The notes under the pieces were generated by a model. That model was given only the letters and a program-made list of their open reading frames with translations, ran no database searches and was not told the DNA's origin. From NCBI GenBank assembly GCA_030695685.1, contig JAUYPT010000119.1, positions 1 to 6,525 of the forward strand: DNA of 6,525 nt. Reading direction: 5' to 3'. Shown here one piece after another: positions 5,308 through 6,525 of the stretch. Origin of the DNA: Nanobdellota archaeon (GTDB lineage: Archaea; Nanobdellota; Nanobdellia; Woesearchaeales; GW2011-AR9). Both the position numbers and the translations under genes were made by a program. Each line of letters begins with the position of its first letter. Position 1 is the first letter of the stretch.

Positions 5308-6468
5308 CTATTTTATTCTATTCAGGTGCTGCAGTTGCTCTAAAGGAAATCCAAAATTATCCCACAGTAATGCGCTACGCCGCCGTCCTTTCTCATTAAA
5401 ATAAGAATTATAAACATTCTGCCGAAATGATTCCGGTTCGTAGCGTACCGCTACTTCTTCTAAAGCAGTAATGACATCGCTACAAAAAGAAGGAAGGTCA
5501 TCATCGTAATACGGCTGCCCGATAGCTGAACGGGAAATGTTGCATACAGGATCGGGACTAAGACGGGCATAGGCATCGACAAACTGCCCATTGCAAATAA
5601 TTGCCCGGATGCTGGAATACAACGTTTCACTATTAAATTCCATTTTGGAACGAATGAAAGGCTGAATGACAGCCATTCCATTCTCGAAGGCAAATATACC
5701 CTGGGCGGCGTAATTTTCCAGATAATGCAAAAATGGCCTATTATTGATAATATGTGAAAAATAAGCTGCGCTGAGGGTAGTATGATCTGCTTTATCCGTT
5801 AACGGGCCTATCTGCTCCATAAACCTATCAATTTCATATGTATTAATAATGCGCACGCCTTTTCCCTGACAGCCCAAGAGAGGCTTGATCACAAAAAAAG
5901 TGTCTTTTTCCTGTAATTCCCGAAGTTCATTCTCATCGCCCCAACCTAAGCCTACCAGCGCTGCCGGAGGAAAATATTTGCCTACTGGCGAATCTTTCAT
6001 CAGCCAATACTGAAAAAATTTATTTCGGGAAATTTCTTCAGCAATGTAGTTATTTACCAACGGATGCGGCAAGAGCTGATTATAAGAATTGATGACGGTT
6101 GAGTTTTGACCATGATAAAATTCAAACGGAAAAGAAACAGTTGAGCCATGCACTGATCTTTCATAAACCCATTCATGGTATGCCTTTTCAGAATAAAGAA
6201 TATCATTATCGGATGATAAAAATCCTTTCCATTCCAGATAGCGTTTCACTTTCACAAAAAAAGAACGAAACCAATGATGTTTTTGAAATTGTTTCCATTG
6301 CTCTACTTCACTATTAACGGTCAAGGTGCCATATTTTTCTTTCAACAGGGCATAGACTTTTTTCTCGGTCTGTTCTTCGATCATACCTGAATTGATGCCA
6401 TTAATCTCAGAAACAAATTTTTGTCCTTCCTTATCGATGAGGATATCCAAACTATAGAGGCTCATCAT
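5308..6468 (-). CDS. ATP-grasp-like ligase with circularly permuted motif order
   Basis: This 386-residue protein is probably a cytoplasmic ATP-dependent carboxylate-amine or peptide-bond-forming ligase of unknown substrate. The core ATP-grasp features are visible but reordered. Residues 7-28 (LDILIDKEGQKFVSEINGINSG) match the metal-binding strand with Asp8, Glu21 and Asn23, which normally lies near the C-terminus. Residues 192-206 (FVIKPLLGCQGKGV) match the ATP-binding Lys and Gly-rich loop, normally upstream. VIQPFI (267-272) fits the adenine-contacting hinge, and Arg288 (SSIRAI) the triphosphate-binding region. The last about 60 residues contain no second E-x-N. Two tandem ATGs (6468 and 6465) are possible starts; an in-frame TGA at 6523 limits upstream extension, and no other usual start codon intervenes. 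GAGG lies five bases before the second ATG. The gene converges on the tRNA and overlaps it by three bases. No signal peptide or membrane helix is seen. Confidence is good for ATP-grasp, moderate for permutation. Confidence 0.88.
   Translation of the reverse strand: MMSLYSLDILIDKEGQKFVSEINGINSGMIEEQTEKKVYALLKEKYGTLTVNSEVEQWKQFQKHHWFRSFFVKVKRYLEWKGFLSSDNDILYSEKAYHEWVYERSVHGSTVSFPFEFYHGQNSTVINSYNQLLPHPLVNNYIAEEISRNKFFQYWLMKDSPVGKYFPPAALVGLGWGDENELRELQEKDTFFVIKPLLGCQGKGVRIINTYEIDRFMEQIGPLTDKADHTTLSAAYFSHIINNRPFLHYLENYAAQGIFAFENGMAVIQPFIRSKMEFNSETLYSSIRAIICNGQFVDAYARLSPDPVCNISRSAIGQPYYDDDLPSFCSDVITALEEVAVRYEPESFRQNVYNSYFNEKGRRRSALLWDNFGFPLEQLQHLNRIK
5311..5322 (+). terminator. Possible T-rich terminator of the tRNA
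   Basis: TTTTATTCTATT directly follows the discriminator base. Archaeal RNA polymerase can stop at short T-rich tracts, so this could define the tRNA 3' end. It lies within the final codons of the ATP-grasp gene on the other strand, where it reads as Asn-Arg-Ile-Lys. The tract is weak, with only four consecutive Ts. Confidence 0.35.
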
Positions 6469-6485
6469 TGCCTCTGTTACAGAAT

Positions 6486-6502
6486 TATTTAAAAGATTTA
6501 TG
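6486..6502 (-). promoter_or_regulatory. Probable promoter of the ATP-grasp gene
   Basis: The AT-rich stretch upstream of the tandem ATGs contains TTTTAAATA on the minus strand (6494-6486). Its centre is about 25 bases from the second ATG (6465) and 22 from the first (6468). This favours the second ATG if the mRNA is leaderless as for the neighbouring genes. A second AT-rich element (CATAAAT, near 6497-6503) makes the exact box uncertain. Confidence 0.4.
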
Positions 6503-6525
6503 GTACATATGACTATTTTGTCTCA

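Larger units (their letters stand above)
5168..5310 (+). tRNA. Initiator tRNA-Met (CAU) with two introns
   Basis: Folding by hand gives a complete cloverleaf of 75 nt after removal of two introns. The acceptor stem is AGCGGAG (5168-5174) with CTCCGCT (5303-5309), and the discriminator is A5310. The D-arm is GGG...CCC with loop AGCTAGGAGT. The anticodon stem is TCGGG (5196-5200) with CCCGA (5230-5234). The spliced anticodon loop is CTCATAA with anticodon CAT at 5203-5205. The variable loop is AGATC. The T-stem is GCTGG (5240-5244) with CCAGC (5298-5302), and the spliced T-loop is TTCAAAT. All 7, 5 and 5 stem pairs are Watson-Crick. The A1-U72 end pair and three consecutive G-C pairs (29-41, 30-40, 31-39) are initiator hallmarks. 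CCA is not encoded. The last three bases overlap the stop codon of the convergent ATP-grasp gene on the other strand. Elongator Met or Ile2 is less likely given these hallmarks. Confidence 0.93.

Noticed and set aside
5168..5310. Elongator tRNA-Met or tRNA-Ile2 (also CAU anticodon)
   Set aside because: The A1-U72 terminal pair and three G-C pairs at the base of the anticodon stem are initiator features.

Overview
This window looks like part of an archaeal genome, most likely a DPANN-type archaeon (Woesearchaeota or a relative). The lineage is inferred, not proven. Three signals point this way. First, a tRNA gene is interrupted by introns that fold into bulge-helix-bulge splice sites. Second, AT-rich TATA-like boxes sit about 26-27 bases before gene starts, with no Shine-Dalgarno sequence. 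Third, a large surface protease carries the C-x-D-G-I-x-N-G-D-E...D-C-G-G-x-C type cysteine motif that I associate with DPANN surface proteins.

Layout from left to right. Positions 1-780 (minus) hold the first 260 codons of a protein I cannot identify, which runs off the left edge. Positions 823-4152 (minus) encode a 1109-residue membrane-anchored subtilisin-family (S8) protease. It has an N-terminal hydrophobic segment, an I9-like propeptide, a complete catalytic domain, a chain of Ig/PKD-like domains, a Cys motif, an acidic Ser/Gly linker, and a C-terminal membrane helix with a Lys-rich tail. One base upstream of it, positions 4154-5080 (minus) encode a 308-residue SppA-type signal peptide peptidase. 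These two membrane-associated serine proteases almost certainly form one operon, transcribed from a TATA box at 5103-5110.

Divergent from that operon, positions 5168-5310 (plus) hold an initiator tRNA-Met (CAU). I reconstructed it by hand as a 75-nt mature tRNA split by two introns: 22 nt in the anticodon loop (37/38) and 46 nt in the T-loop (59/60). Its last three nucleotides overlap, on the opposite strand, the TAG stop codon of the next gene. Positions 5308-6468 (minus) encode a 386-residue protein in which ATP-grasp motifs appear in permuted order. The D...E-x-N metal-binding strand lies at the extreme N-terminus and the K-P-x-x-G-x-x-G-x-G-V loop lies mid-protein, suggesting a circularly permuted ATP-grasp ligase of unknown substrate.

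The two proteases plausibly cooperate at the membrane: SppA clears membrane peptides and the subtilase acts outside the cell. The tRNA, the ATP-grasp protein and the left-edge gene have no evident functional link to them. The most notable content is the two-intron initiator tRNA nested tail-to-tail with the ATP-grasp gene. No CRISPR array, insertion sequence or other mobile element is visible, and no gene-free stretch exceeds 300 bases.
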